Positions 16,844 to 23,956 of a stretch of 64,000 nt of DNA are shown here, piece after piece (position 1 is the first letter of the stretch; every line of letters begins with the position of its first letter). The DNA is from Sphingomonas sp. R647 (lineage in GTDB: Bacteria; Pseudomonadota; Alphaproteobacteria; Sphingomonadales; Sphingomonadaceae), in assembly GCF_020177055.1 (NCBI RefSeq), contig NZ_JAIQXT010000003.1, positions 434,001 through 498,000 on the forward strand. The letters are read 5' to 3'. The translations under genes and the position numbers were made by a program. Below the pieces are notes generated by a model, which was given only the letters and a program-made list of their open reading frames with translations, did no database searches and had not been told where the DNA came from.

Positions 16844-16868
16844 GGAACACGCCCGTCACGATATCGTT
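16844..16868 (+). promoter_or_regulatory. EcfG-type general stress promoter for osmC
   Basis: GGAAC at 16844-16848 and CGTT at 16865-16868, separated by exactly 16 nt. This matches the alphaproteobacterial EcfG sigma-factor consensus GGAAC-N16/17-CGTT. It is 68 nt upstream of the osmC ATG and on the right strand. osmC-type peroxidases are typical stress-regulon genes, which makes a chance match less likely. Confidence 0.75.
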
Positions 16869-16936
16869 GCACTGCTGGTTCACATGCAAACCGGTGTCCC
16901 GCATCCGGGCCCTGGTCCACCACAGGAGAAACGCTG

Positions 16937-17362
16937 ATGACGACCCGCACCGCTACCGCCCGCTATTCCGGCTTCGGCAAGGAAGGGAAGGGCGCGATCA
17001 CGACCCAGTCCGGCGTGCTCACCGACCAGTTTTACGGCTTCAACACGCGGTTCGAGGATGAACCGGGCACCAATCCCGAGGAGCTGATCGCCGCCGCCCA
17101 TGCCGGCTGCTTCACCATGGCGCTCAGCTTCGCGCTGGCCAAGGCAGGCTTCAGCGAAGGCACGCTCGAGACCAAGGCTGCGATCAAGCTGGAGCAGAAG
17201 GATGGCGGCTTCACCATCACCCGCTCCGACCTGACGCTGGAGGCCACCGTACCCGGCATCGACCCCGACCAGTTCGCCGACCTCGCCGACGAAGCGAAGA
17301 AGAACTGCCCGGTGTCCAAGCTGATGACCGCCGAAGTCAGCCTGGCGCACAAGCTGAACTGA
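16937..17362 (+). CDS. osmC: OsmC family peroxiredoxin
   Basis: 141 aa, OsmC/Ohr fold; a thiol peroxidase that reduces organic hydroperoxides. The catalytic Cys is in AAAHAGCFTMALSFAL (about residue 58) and the resolving Cys in KKNCPVSKLM (about 124). Upstream motifs TTQSGVLTDQFYGFNTRFED and GTNPEELIAAAHAGCF are those of the OsmC subgroup rather than Ohr. CAGGAGA lies a few bases before the ATG. An EcfG promoter 68 nt upstream suggests general-stress control. Divergent from the LytS-type kinase. Confidence 0.94.
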   Translation: MTTRTATARYSGFGKEGKGAITTQSGVLTDQFYGFNTRFEDEPGTNPEELIAAAHAGCFTMALSFALAKAGFSEGTLETKAAIKLEQKDGGFTITRSDLTLEATVPGIDPDQFADLADEAKKNCPVSKLMTAEVSLAHKLN

Positions 17363-17369
17363 TTACCAT

Positions 17370-17476
17370 CGTCACCCCGGCCTTGTGCCGGGGGCCACTG
17401 TGCGGCGTGCGCGAAGCAAGAGGCTCTAGCGCCGCGCTTGCGTCTCGGTGGACCCCGGAACAAGTCCGGGGTGACG
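17370..17476. repeat. Intergenic palindromic repeat, family B, copy 2
   Basis: 107 bp. Left arm CGTCACCCCGGCCTTGTGCC-GGGGG-CCAC; right arm GTGGACCCCGGAACAAGTCC-GGGGTGACG. The arms are complementary over about 27 positions with few mismatches. It sits between the convergent osmC and gpmA genes. Same family as 13724 and 26193. Confidence 0.85.
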
Positions 17477-17487
17477 ATTTTTTCGTT

Positions 17488-18174
17488 TCACCGCTCGCTC
17501 AAATAATACCGATCCGTCGCCGTCAGATCATCCGCCAGCTCATACACGATCGGCTGCCCCGTCGGAATCTCCAGCGATGCAATATCCGCATCCGAAATCC
17601 CCGACAGATGCTTGACCAGCGCACGCAGCGAATTGCCGTGCGCGGCGATCAGCACGCGCTTGCCCGCACGCAGGTCCGGCGCGATCCGCTCTTCCCAATA
17701 GGGCAGCACCCGCGCGATCGTGTCCTTCAGGCTCTCGGTCTGCGGGATCGGGATACCCTTGTACCGCAGGTCCTTGGCGAGATCCCATGGCGACCCTTCC
17801 TCGGGCAGCGGGGGCGGAATGTCGAAGCTGCGGCGCCAGATCTTGACCTGATCGTCGCCGTGCAGCGCCGCGGTCTCCGCCTTGTCGAGCCCGGTCAGCC
17901 CGCCATAGTGGCGCTCGTTGAGCTTCCAGCTCTTCTCGGTCGGCAGCCACAGCCGCCCCATCGCCTCCAGCGCCAGGTTGAGCGTCTTGATCGCCCGGCT
18001 CTGAAAGCTGGTATAGGTCATGTCGAAGTCGAGACCCTTGTCGCGCATCAGCTCGCCGGCCGCCCAGGCTTCCTTGACGCCCTGTTCGGTCAGATCGACG
18101 TCCCACCATCCGGTGAAACGGTTTTCCAGATTCCAGGACGACTGGCCGTGGCGGATCAGGACGAGCGTGGGCAT
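17488..18174 (-). CDS. gpmA: 2,3-bisphosphoglycerate-dependent phosphoglycerate mutase
   Basis: 228 aa, histidine-phosphatase superfamily. [20 protein letters not shown] near the N-terminus holds the phosphorylated His (about 9). [17 protein letters not shown] has the acid/base Glu, and [17 protein letters not shown] the second His. It interconverts 3- and 2-phosphoglycerate in glycolysis. The length (about 228, shorter than the 250-aa E. coli enzyme) is usual for the alphaproteobacterial form. I chose ATG 18174, which gives [10 protein letters not shown]. Confidence 0.96.
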   Translation of the reverse strand: MPTLVLIRHGQSSWNLENRFTGWWDVDLTEQGVKEAWAAGELMRDKGLDFDMTYTSFQSRAIKTLNLALEAMGRLWLPTEKSWKLNERHYGGLTGLDKAETAALHGDDQVKIWRRSFDIPPPLPEEGSPWDLAKDLRYKGIPIPQTESLKDTIARVLPYWEERIAPDLRAGKRVLIAAHGNSLRALVKHLSGISDADIASLEIPTGQPIVYELADDLTATDRYYLSER

Positions 18175-18242
18175 GGGACCTCCTTGCAGGACTTTGTCCG
18201 CGTCCTTAGCGGATAGGGCTGACAGGGCAACGGAGGATGGCC

Positions 18243-18968
18243 ATGGCAATCGAAAGACAGACCATCATCTATGACGGCCCCGGCGGCCCGTTCGAGGGCG
18301 TCGCCGCGTTCGACAGCACCGCGCCCGGCCCGCGTCCCGGCGTGCTGATCGTCCCCAATGTGTTGGGCGAAAAGGAACAGGATCGCGTCACCGCCGAACG
18401 GATCGCGGCGCTCGGCTATGTCGCGCTCGTCGCCGACCTCTATGGCGAGGGCAAGCGCACCACCCGCGAATCGCCCGATCCGGCGGTCTACATGAACGCG
18501 CTCAACGCCGATCGCCCGCTGCTGCGCGACCGCCTGCTCGCCAGCCTCGCCGCGCTCCACGCGCTGCCCCAGGTCGACGCGGCCCGGACCGCCGCGATCG
18601 GCTATTGCTTCGGCGGCAAGTCGGTCATCGACCTCGCCCGCGCGGACGGCGGCGTGCGCGGCGTCGTCGCTTTCCACGGCATCTTCGACCTGCCCGGCTA
18701 TGATTACCCGACGCCGATCCGGGCAAAGCTGCTGATCTGCCACGGCTGGGACGACCCACTCGCCCCGCCCGCGGCAGTGACCGCGCTCGCCGCCGAGCTG
18801 ACCGCAGCGGGGGCGGACTGGCAGCTGCACGGATATGGCGGGGCAGGGCACGGCTTCACCGACCCGAGCCAGAAAGGCTCAACCCGCCCCGGTTTCGGCT
18901 ATAACGCCACCGCCGACCGTCGCAGCTGGGCGGCGATGACGGCGTTTTTGGAAGAGGTGTTCGACTGA
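18243..18968 (+). CDS. Dienelactone hydrolase family protein
   Basis: 241 aa, alpha/beta hydrolase of the dienelactone hydrolase family. The nucleophile is Cys in [18 protein letters not shown]; Asp ([11 protein letters not shown]) and His ([11 protein letters not shown]) complete the triad. Other family segments: [20 protein letters not shown] and [12 protein letters not shown]. Two ATGs are close together (18237, 18243); GGAGG touches the first, so the second, with 6-nt spacing, is more likely used. The substrate is unknown; many genomic homologues are not in catechol-degradation clusters, as here. Divergent from gpmA. Confidence 0.9.
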   Translation: MAIERQTIIYDGPGGPFEGVAAFDSTAPGPRPGVLIVPNVLGEKEQDRVTAERIAALGYVALVADLYGEGKRTTRESPDPAVYMNALNADRPLLRDRLLASLAALHALPQVDAARTAAIGYCFGGKSVIDLARADGGVRGVVAFHGIFDLPGYDYPTPIRAKLLICHGWDDPLAPPAAVTALAAELTAAGADWQLHGYGGAGHGFTDPSQKGSTRPGFGYNATADRRSWAAMTAFLEEVFD

Positions 18969-18975
18969 CCAATCA

Positions 18976-19107
18976 TCCTCCCCCGCAAGGGGGAGGTGTC
19001 AGCGCAGCTGACGGAGGGGGAGGAAGGGTATCGGCCTGAGCCGAGAGGACACAGCCATCCGCCCCCTCCGTCGCCTCCGGCGCCACCTCCCCCTTGCGGG
19101 GGAGGAT
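18976..19107. repeat. Intergenic inverted repeat, family A, copy 3
   Basis: About 132 bp. Outer arms TCCTCCCCCGCAAGGGGGAG and CTCCCCCTTGCGGGGGAGGA are near-perfect complements; the inner parts TGTCAGCGCAGCTGACGGAG and CTCCGTCGCCTCCGGCGCC match copy 2. It lies exactly between the convergent dienelactone hydrolase and DUF4126 genes and could act as a bidirectional terminator-like structure. Confidence 0.85.
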
Positions 19108-19110
19108 AAT

Positions 19111-19713
19111 TCAGCTCGACGCGGCGCGCGCTTTCCGCCCGACCAGCCTCCGCAACACTCGCCGCAGCAGCACCAGCGTCACCACCGTCGCGCACACGAT
19201 CAGCACCGCAATCACCACGGCCGCCACCGGATTGGCCAGCGCAAGGAACAGCAGCCCGCCGGTCAGGATATCCTCGCCGGTCGAGACGACGACGTTGCTC
19301 ACCGGCTCGGGACTGACATTCACCGCAGCCCGCGCGCCAGCCTTCGCGCCGTGCGTCAGTAACGCGCCGCCGCCGCCGAGCAGCAGCGCCGCGATCTGCC
19401 ATGCCGGATCGGTCGGATCGACGATGGCGAGCGCGAGCAGCGCGCCGCCGATCGGGCGGATCGCGGTGTGGATCGTGTCCCACACCGAATCGACCCACAT
19501 CACCTTGTCCGCGAAGAACTCCGCAACCGCGCCCACTCCCGCGATGCCGATCAGCCACGGGTTGGCGAGGACGTCGAGTGCCTTGAGCTGGTGCGGCAAT
19601 TCGACCCAGCCGGTCTGCATCGCCAGCCCGACCGCGAAGACGCAGAGATACAGCCGCCAGCCCGCGAGCAGGCTGACCGACGCCGCCAGCCCGATGATCT
19701 CGACTGCCCCCAT
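19111..19713 (-). CDS. DUF4126 domain-containing membrane protein
   Basis: A 200-aa polytopic protein. The N-terminus (VEIIGLAASVSLLAGWRLYL, CVFAVGLAMQTGWVELP) and GIAGVGAVAEFFADKVMWVD, then SVWDTIHTAIRPIGGALLAL, match DUF4126 proteins. About five TM helices; a long C-terminal helix (VAAVVIAVLIVCATVVTLVL) precedes a basic tail. Function unknown. It begins 16 bp after the stop of the H1-like gene, so the order of transcription is purB, H1-like gene, DUF4126. Confidence 0.85.
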   Translation of the reverse strand: MGAVEIIGLAASVSLLAGWRLYLCVFAVGLAMQTGWVELPHQLKALDVLANPWLIGIAGVGAVAEFFADKVMWVDSVWDTIHTAIRPIGGALLALAIVDPTDPAWQIAALLLGGGGALLTHGAKAGARAAVNVSPEPVSNVVVSTGEDILTGGLLFLALANPVAAVVIAVLIVCATVVTLVLLRRVLRRLVGRKARAASS

Positions 19714-19729
19714 CGCAGCGCGTCCGGCG

Positions 19730-20308
19730 TCAGGCCGGCGGAGTCTTGGGCTTCGCGGCGCGGGGTGCGCGCGGCTTGGCGGGCGCTTTCGCGGCGGCAG
19801 GCTTCTTGGCAGCGGCCGGCTTGGCGGCGGTCGGTTTCTTCACCGTCGCCGCTTTCTTCGGCGCAGCGGGCTTCTTCGCCGGTGCAGGCGCCGCCTCCGC
19901 GACCGGGGCCGCCGGAGCCTCCGGCGCCTTCTCCCCCGTCAGCTTCGCCGTAATCTTCTCCGCCGCGCGCGCCGCGATCAGGCTGGCGAGCGAGGATGCC
20001 GTCTTCGCGAAATCGTCCATCCCCGAAGACTTCGGCGCATCCGCCGCAGCAGGAGCAGGGGCCGCAGCCGCCTGCGCATCCGCCGCCTTTTTCCGCACAT
20101 TGCCAGCCAGCGCGACCAGTCCGGCCGCGACGATGTCGGCGACCAGCGGATGCTTGGTCAGCTCGAGCAGCTTGGCGCCCTGCTCACGCAGCTCCTTGGG
20201 CAGTTCGATCCCGGCGACGGTCTTGGGCAGCTTGGCTGCCTTGCCCGTCTTCGGCGCCTTGGCGGCCTTGCTCTTCTTCGCCTTCGTCGCGTCCTTCGCC
20301 TTGGCCAT
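19730..20308 (-). CDS. Histone H1-like Lys/Ala/Pro-rich protein
   Basis: 192 aa. A basic start (MAKAKDATKAKKSKAAKAPK) leads to a short folded segment (about residues 35-70: LPKELREQGAKLLELTKHPL, VADIVAAGLVALAGNVRKK), then an Ala-rich helix (FAKTASSLASLIAARAAEKI) and a long histone-H1-like tail of AAKKPAAAK-type repeats (about 130-192). Tails like this bind DNA or polyanions without sequence preference; a nucleoid-associated or polyhydroxyalkanoate-granule role is possible but not shown. ATG 20308 has GGAGG 8 nt upstream, and that Shine-Dalgarno lies inside a long hairpin (20312-20356). Confidence 0.75.
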   Translation of the reverse strand: MAKAKDATKAKKSKAAKAPKTGKAAKLPKTVAGIELPKELREQGAKLLELTKHPLVADIVAAGLVALAGNVRKKAADAQAAAAPAPAAADAPKSSGMDDFAKTASSLASLIAARAAEKITAKLTGEKAPEAPAAPVAEAAPAPAKKPAAPKKAATVKKPTAAKPAAAKKPAAAKAPAKPRAPRAAKPKTPPA

Positions 20309-20311
20309 CTT

Positions 20312-20356
20312 CACGCCTCCATGGTGTGTCATTCGACTGACACACCCGGAGGCGTG
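20312..20356 (-). promoter_or_regulatory. Long hairpin between purB and the H1-like gene that sequesters its ribosome binding site
   Basis: Two nested perfect arms: CACGCCTCC (20312-20320) with GGAGGCGTG (20348-20356), and GGTGTGTCA (20323-20331) with TGACACACC (20338-20346). The loop is 6 nt and there is one small internal bulge. In the minus-strand RNA the 3' arm carries the GGAGG Shine-Dalgarno of the gene starting at 20308. There is no U run, so it is not a normal intrinsic terminator. Confidence 0.7.
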
Positions 20357-20359
20357 CCG

Positions 20360-21673
20360 TCAATCCGCGAATACCCGTTCGAAAATGGTATCGACCGACT
20401 TGAAATGATAGTCGAGGTCGAACTTCTCCTCGATCTGCTGCGGCGACAGTGCGGCGGTAACCTCTTCATCACCCTTGAGCAGTTCGAGCAGCGACAGCTC
20501 GCCGTCGCTTTCCCACACCTTCATCGCGTTGCGCTGGACCAGCCGATAGCTGTCCTCGCGGCTCACTCCCGCCTGGGTCAGCGCGAGCAGCACGCGCTGC
20601 GAGTGGACGAGCCCGCCCATGCGATCGAGATTCTTCTGCATCCGCGCCGGGTACACCAGAAGCTTGTCGATCACCCCGGTCAGCCGCGCGAGCGCGAAGT
20701 CCAGCGTGATCGTCGCGTCCGGGCCGATATAGCGCTCGACCGACGAGTGGCTGATGTCGCGCTCGTGCCACAAGGCGACATTTTCCATCGCCGGGATCAC
20801 CGCTGCGCGGACCATGCGGGCGAGGCCGGTGAGGTTTTCGGTCAGCACCGGGTTGCGCTTGTGCGGCATCGCCGACGAACCCTTCTGCCCCGGCGAGAAA
20901 TATTCCTCCGCCTCCAGCACTTCCGTGCGCTGCAGATGGCGCACCTCGACCGCGAGTCGCTCGATCGAGCTGGCGATGACACCCAGCGTCGCAAAGAACA
21001 TCGCATGGCGGTCGCGCGGGATCACCTGCGTGGACACCGGTTCGACCGCGAGACCGAGCTTGTCGGCGACATGCTGCTCGACGCGCGGATCGATATTGGC
21101 AAAGGTGCCGACCGCGCCCGAAATCGCACAGGTCGCAATGTCCGCCCGCGCGGCGATCAGCCGCGCCTTGCAGCGCTTGAACTCGGCATAGGCTTCGGCA
21201 AGCTTCAGCCCGAACGTCACCGGCTCGGCATGAATGCCATGGCTGCGCCCGATCGTCGGGGTCAACTTGTGCTCATAGGCGCGACGCTTGAGCACCGCGA
21301 GCAACTGGTCGAGATCGTCCAGCAGGATGTCCGACGCACGCGTCAGCTGCACCGCGAGGCAGGTGTCGAGCACGTCGCTCGACGTCATCCCCTGATGCAT
21401 GAAGCGCGCTTCGTCGCCGATATTCTCCGCGACCCAGGTCAGGAACGCGATCACGTCATGCTTGGTCACCGCCTCGATCGCGTCGATCGCGGCGACGTCG
21501 ATGGTCGGGTTGGTCGCCCACCAGTCCCACAGCGCCTTCGCCGCCGATTCGGGCACCACGCCCAGCTCGCCCAGCTTCTCCGTCGCGTGCGCCTCGATCT
21601 CGAACCAGATGCCAAAGCGGGTTTCGGGCGACCAGATCGCGGTCATGGCGGGGCGGGAATAGCGGGGGACCAT
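20360..21673 (-). CDS. purB: Adenylosuccinate lyase
   Basis: 437 aa, fumarase/aspartase superfamily. It catalyses two steps of purine synthesis: SAICAR to AICAR, and adenylosuccinate to AMP. The signature GSSAMPHKRNPVLTENLTGL carries the flexible-loop serine; TSSDVLDTCLAVQLTRASD and TIGRSHGIHAEPVTFGLKL (catalytic His) are also present. ATG 21673 gives MVPRYSRPAMTAIWSPETRF, typical of alphaproteobacterial PurB. Normal length. The divergent neighbour is the EF-hand gene. Confidence 0.97.
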   Translation of the reverse strand: MVPRYSRPAMTAIWSPETRFGIWFEIEAHATEKLGELGVVPESAAKALWDWWATNPTIDVAAIDAIEAVTKHDVIAFLTWVAENIGDEARFMHQGMTSSDVLDTCLAVQLTRASDILLDDLDQLLAVLKRRAYEHKLTPTIGRSHGIHAEPVTFGLKLAEAYAEFKRCKARLIAARADIATCAISGAVGTFANIDPRVEQHVADKLGLAVEPVSTQVIPRDRHAMFFATLGVIASSIERLAVEVRHLQRTEVLEAEEYFSPGQKGSSAMPHKRNPVLTENLTGLARMVRAAVIPAMENVALWHERDISHSSVERYIGPDATITLDFALARLTGVIDKLLVYPARMQKNLDRMGGLVHSQRVLLALTQAGVSREDSYRLVQRNAMKVWESDGELSLLELLKGDEEVTAALSPQQIEEKFDLDYHFKSVDTIFERVFAD

Positions 21674-21835
21674 AGAGAAGCCTTTCGTGGGACGCGGCGC
21701 CCCTAGCAAAGCCCCGGCGGCGCGGCAAACCCGGCTACGCGGCGCTGTTCCACTCGTTTCGTCGCACTAACGGCACCGAACAGGGGTGAAATGATGAACT
21801 TTGCCGACAAGTCGATTGTCTAAGAATTTTATCAG

Positions 21836-21861
21836 GGAACGTGATAAATATACAACGCGTT
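21836..21861 (+). promoter_or_regulatory. EcfG-type general stress promoter for the EF-hand gene
   Basis: GGAAC at 21836-21840 and CGTT at 21858-21861 with a 17-nt AT-rich spacer, an exact match to GGAAC-N16/17-CGTT. It lies 72 nt upstream of the ATG at 21934. An inverted repeat (GACAA-GTCGA-TTGTC, about 21806-21820) lies just upstream. Confidence 0.75.
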
Positions 21862-21933
21862 CAATCATCACACGCATCGAATGAAGTGGTTCGCTGCATT
21901 AGTAGTTTTACTCGAGATGATTGGAGAATGATT

Positions 21934-22473
21934 ATGTTGAAATCTATCCTTCTCGCCAGCGCTGTTGCAATGTCTGCTCCTGCACTTGCGCAGGACATGC
22001 CGGGACAGCAGACCCCGCCGGCACAGGAGCAGCCGGCTCCGACTGAAAGCACTGAACCGGTGCCGCAGGAAGTGCCCGCACCCGCGCCGCAGCCGGATAC
22101 TCAGCCGATGCCGGAAGCAACCCCGACCCCGGCTCCGACCCCCACACCCACGCCGACTCCTGAGCCGCAGGCCATGGAGCAGGCGCAGGCCACCCAGCCC
22201 GCGCAGCAGCCCGCAAATGCGGTCCAGATCGCGCAGATCGTCGATCAGGGCTTCCCGACTTATGACGCGGACGCCGATGGCAGCCTGAAGCAGGAGGAGT
22301 TCGGCGCGTGGATGGTCGCACTGCGTTCGGCGAGCGAACCCGCCTTCACCGGCGAATCGACGGCTGATCAGGAGTGGATCGCCAAGGCACTCGCCTCGGC
22401 GGACGGCGACAAGTCGGGCGGCGTGAGCAAGGACGAGCTCAAGACTTTCCTGACGCCCGCTGCGGCTTCGTAA
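21934..22473 (+). CDS. Exported EF-hand protein with Pro-rich linker
   Basis: 179 aa. Signal peptide (MLKSILLASAVAMSAPALAQ), then a low-complexity Pro/Thr/Gln linker (about residues 21-95, with a PTPAPTPTPTPTPEP run), then two EF-hand-like loops: DADADGSLKQEEF (about 110-122) and DGDKSGGVSKDEL (about 158-170), both with Asp at positions 1, 3 and 5 and an acidic residue at 12. So it is a periplasmic or outer-membrane calcium-binding protein. GGAG is 6 nt before ATG 21934; an ATG at 21928 touches it. Controlled by an EcfG promoter; followed by a terminator. Confidence 0.85.
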   Translation: MLKSILLASAVAMSAPALAQDMPGQQTPPAQEQPAPTESTEPVPQEVPAPAPQPDTQPMPEATPTPAPTPTPTPTPEPQAMEQAQATQPAQQPANAVQIAQIVDQGFPTYDADADGSLKQEEFGAWMVALRSASEPAFTGESTADQEWIAKALASADGDKSGGVSKDELKTFLTPAAAS

Positions 22474-22516
22474 ACAAGGTCTCCCCGGACGGGCGTTCCG
22501 CATCACGCCCGTCCCC

Positions 22517-22550
22517 CGGCCGCCGGAGTACGCTTCGGCGGCCGTTTTGG
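22517..22550 (+). terminator. Intrinsic terminator after the EF-hand gene
   Basis: CGGCCGCCG (22517-22525) and CGGCGGCCG (22536-22544) form a perfect 9-bp stem with a 10-nt loop, followed by TTTT. It begins 43 bp after the stop at 22473. Confidence 0.85.
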
Positions 22551-22578
22551 TTCTGGCGTGGGTAGAAGCGACCAAAGC

Positions 22579-22687
22579 CGTCACCCCCCGCGAAAGCGGG
22601 GGCCCATCTCCTGCACGATCGGCGCAACGCACCGGTGAGGCGAGTGGACAGTCCCGGAGATGGGCGCCCGCTTTCGCGGGGGTGACG
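22579..22687. repeat. Intergenic palindromic repeat, family C
   Basis: 109 bp. Left arm CGTCACCCCCCGCGAAAGCG-GGGGCCCATCTCC; right arm GGAGATGGGCGCCCGCTTTC-GCGGGGGTGACG. Each arm has its own small hairpin (CCCGCGAAAGCGGG), and the two arms pair over more than 30 positions. It lies between the EF-hand gene and the convergent radC. Outer ends (CGTCACC/GGTGACG) resemble family B, but the core differs. Confidence 0.85.
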
Positions 22688-22711
22688 ATGGTAGGCAAAA
22701 TCCGGTCGGAC

Positions 22712-23401
22712 CTACATCAACCCCTGCGCACGCAGGCTGACATGCCCACCGGTGCCGATGACAATATGGTCATGCACCGCAATCCCCAGCCGCTTGCCCG
22801 CCTCGACAATATTGCGCGTCAGCTCGATATCCGCCCGGCTCGGGCTCGGATCACCGCTTGGATGATTGTGCACCAGAATGATCGCGGTCGATCCAAGGTC
22901 GATCGCGCGGCGGATGACTTCGCGGACATAGACCGGCGCCTCGTCCACCGACCCTTCCTGCATCAATTCGTCGCGGATCAGCATGTTGCGGCTATTAAGA
23001 TGCAGCACCCGCACGCGCTCGATCACATGATGCGCCATGTCCGCGCGCAGATAATCCAGCAGCGCCTGCCAGTTCGACAGGATCGGTCGCGCCGCCACCT
23101 CACTCTTTAACAGCCGCAACGCGGCGGCATGCGCGATCTTGAGCGCGGCGGCCGAGGTCTCACCCATCCCCGGCACGCGTGCGATCGCCGCTGCGTCGGC
23201 GGTCAGCAGCCCGGCAATGCCACCGAACTGGTGCAGCAACGCCTTGGCCAGCGGCTTGGTATCCCGCCGCGGAATCGCGAGCGTCAGCAGATACTCGACC
23301 AGCTCATGGTCAAGCAGCCCGTCGGCATCGGCGAGCAGCCGCGACCGCAACCGCGCGCGATGCCCGGTTCCATCGGTAATCGCTTCGCCGCCGTCCCCCA
23401 T
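22712..23401 (-). CDS. radC: RadC family JAB/MPN-domain protein
   Basis: 229 aa. The N-terminal half has helix-hairpin-helix-like sequence (LTADAAAIARVPGMGETSAA). The C-terminal half is a JAMM metalloprotease-like domain: VRVLHLNSRNMLIRDELMQE, then STAIILVHNHPSGDPSPSRA-DIELT with the His-x-His...Asp metal site. Despite the gene name, a role in DNA repair is not established for RadC proteins. Normal length. Divergent from the atp operon; its promoter would lie in 23402-23500. Confidence 0.95.
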   Translation of the reverse strand: MGDGGEAITDGTGHRARLRSRLLADADGLLDHELVEYLLTLAIPRRDTKPLAKALLHQFGGIAGLLTADAAAIARVPGMGETSAAALKIAHAAALRLLKSEVAARPILSNWQALLDYLRADMAHHVIERVRVLHLNSRNMLIRDELMQEGSVDEAPVYVREVIRRAIDLGSTAIILVHNHPSGDPSPSRADIELTRNIVEAGKRLGIAVHDHIVIGTGGHVSLRAQGLM

Positions 23402-23483
23402 AAGAGGAGCCTAGCGGCAGAGGCCAGGGCGGGGAAGGGGCGCAAATAATCCTCCCCGTGGCGGGAAGGGTCAATGTGAGGAT

Positions 23484-23498
23484 TGCAACAATGTTGCA
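23484..23498 (+). promoter_or_regulatory. Operator-like inverted repeat upstream of the atp operon
   Basis: TGCAAC-AAT-GTTGCA, a perfect 6-bp inverted repeat with a 3-nt centre, ends 6 bp before the putative -35 (23505). It is well placed to bind a dimeric regulator of the atp operon or of the divergent radC. The regulator is unknown. Confidence 0.4.
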
Positions 23499-23504
23499 CC
23501 GCGG

Positions 23505-23533
23505 TTGACTCGGGGCACCCCCCTTTCTAAAGC
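23505..23533 (+). promoter_or_regulatory. Putative housekeeping promoter of the atpI-B-E-F'-F operon
   Basis: TTGACT (23505-23510), a 17-nt spacer, and TAAAGC (23528-23533). The -35 matches 5 of 6 consensus bases and the spacing is optimal; the -10 is weak. It lies 73 nt before the atpI ATG. Confidence 0.4.
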
Positions 23534-23605
23534 GCGCGTGCCTTGGCGGGCTCGCCGCTCGGCCCATGCGTTTCGCCCTGGTATCTGACTGGCGGAGGAA
23601 GCGAA

Positions 23606-23923
23606 ATGACCGAGAACGAGCCCGGACCGGACCCCCTCAAGGAGGATGCCCGCATCACTTCGCTCAATGAGCGGCTGGCGCGGGCGAAATCCGAAGAGGC
23701 GGATCGGCGGGGCGAGGGGCAACAGGCCGGCGATCGTGATTATCGCATGGGCAACCGCGTCCTCGCCGAGCTGATCGGAGGAATGGTTGGGGGGGCGCTG
23801 ATCGGGTGGGTGCTCGATCGGTTCCTGGGAACCTCGCCATGGCTCCTGCTCACGCTGCTTGCCCTAGGCATCGTCAGCGCGTTCAGGAACATCATCAGGA
23901 TTTCGAACCAGCGCTCGAAGTGA
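23606..23923 (+). CDS. atpI: AtpI/AtpZ-type F0 accessory protein
   Basis: 105 aa. A charged N-terminal half (KEDARITSLNERLARAKSEE) is followed by two TM helices (LAELIGGMVGGALIGWVLDR and SPWLLLTLLALGIVSAFRNI), the layout of the AtpI/AtpZ family that helps assemble the c-ring or imports Mg/Ca for the ATP synthase. Position directly before atpB supports this. ATG 23606 has GGAGGAA about 5 nt upstream. Confidence 0.9.
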   Translation: MTENEPGPDPLKEDARITSLNERLARAKSEEADRRGEGQQAGDRDYRMGNRVLAELIGGMVGGALIGWVLDRFLGTSPWLLLTLLALGIVSAFRNIIRISNQRSK

Positions 23924-23956
23924 CTTTCGGGCGCTTGCGTTACATGGGAAACGGGC

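Noticed and set aside
17454..17492. An EcfG promoter inside the family B repeat at 17370
   Set aside because: GGAAC is part of the repeat arm and the next CGTT is about 22 nt away; no gene starts downstream on that strand.
12276..19107. CRISPR array suggested by the repeated GC-rich motifs
   Set aside because: Copies are kilobases apart, each is a long inverted repeat, and there are no regular spacers or cas genes.
19094..21706. An 870-codon open frame on the plus strand
   Set aside because: It runs antisense to DUF4126, the H1-like gene and purB, which have clear family motifs and good starts. Its translation is Arg/Pro/His-rich low complexity, as expected for a shadow of GC-rich genes.
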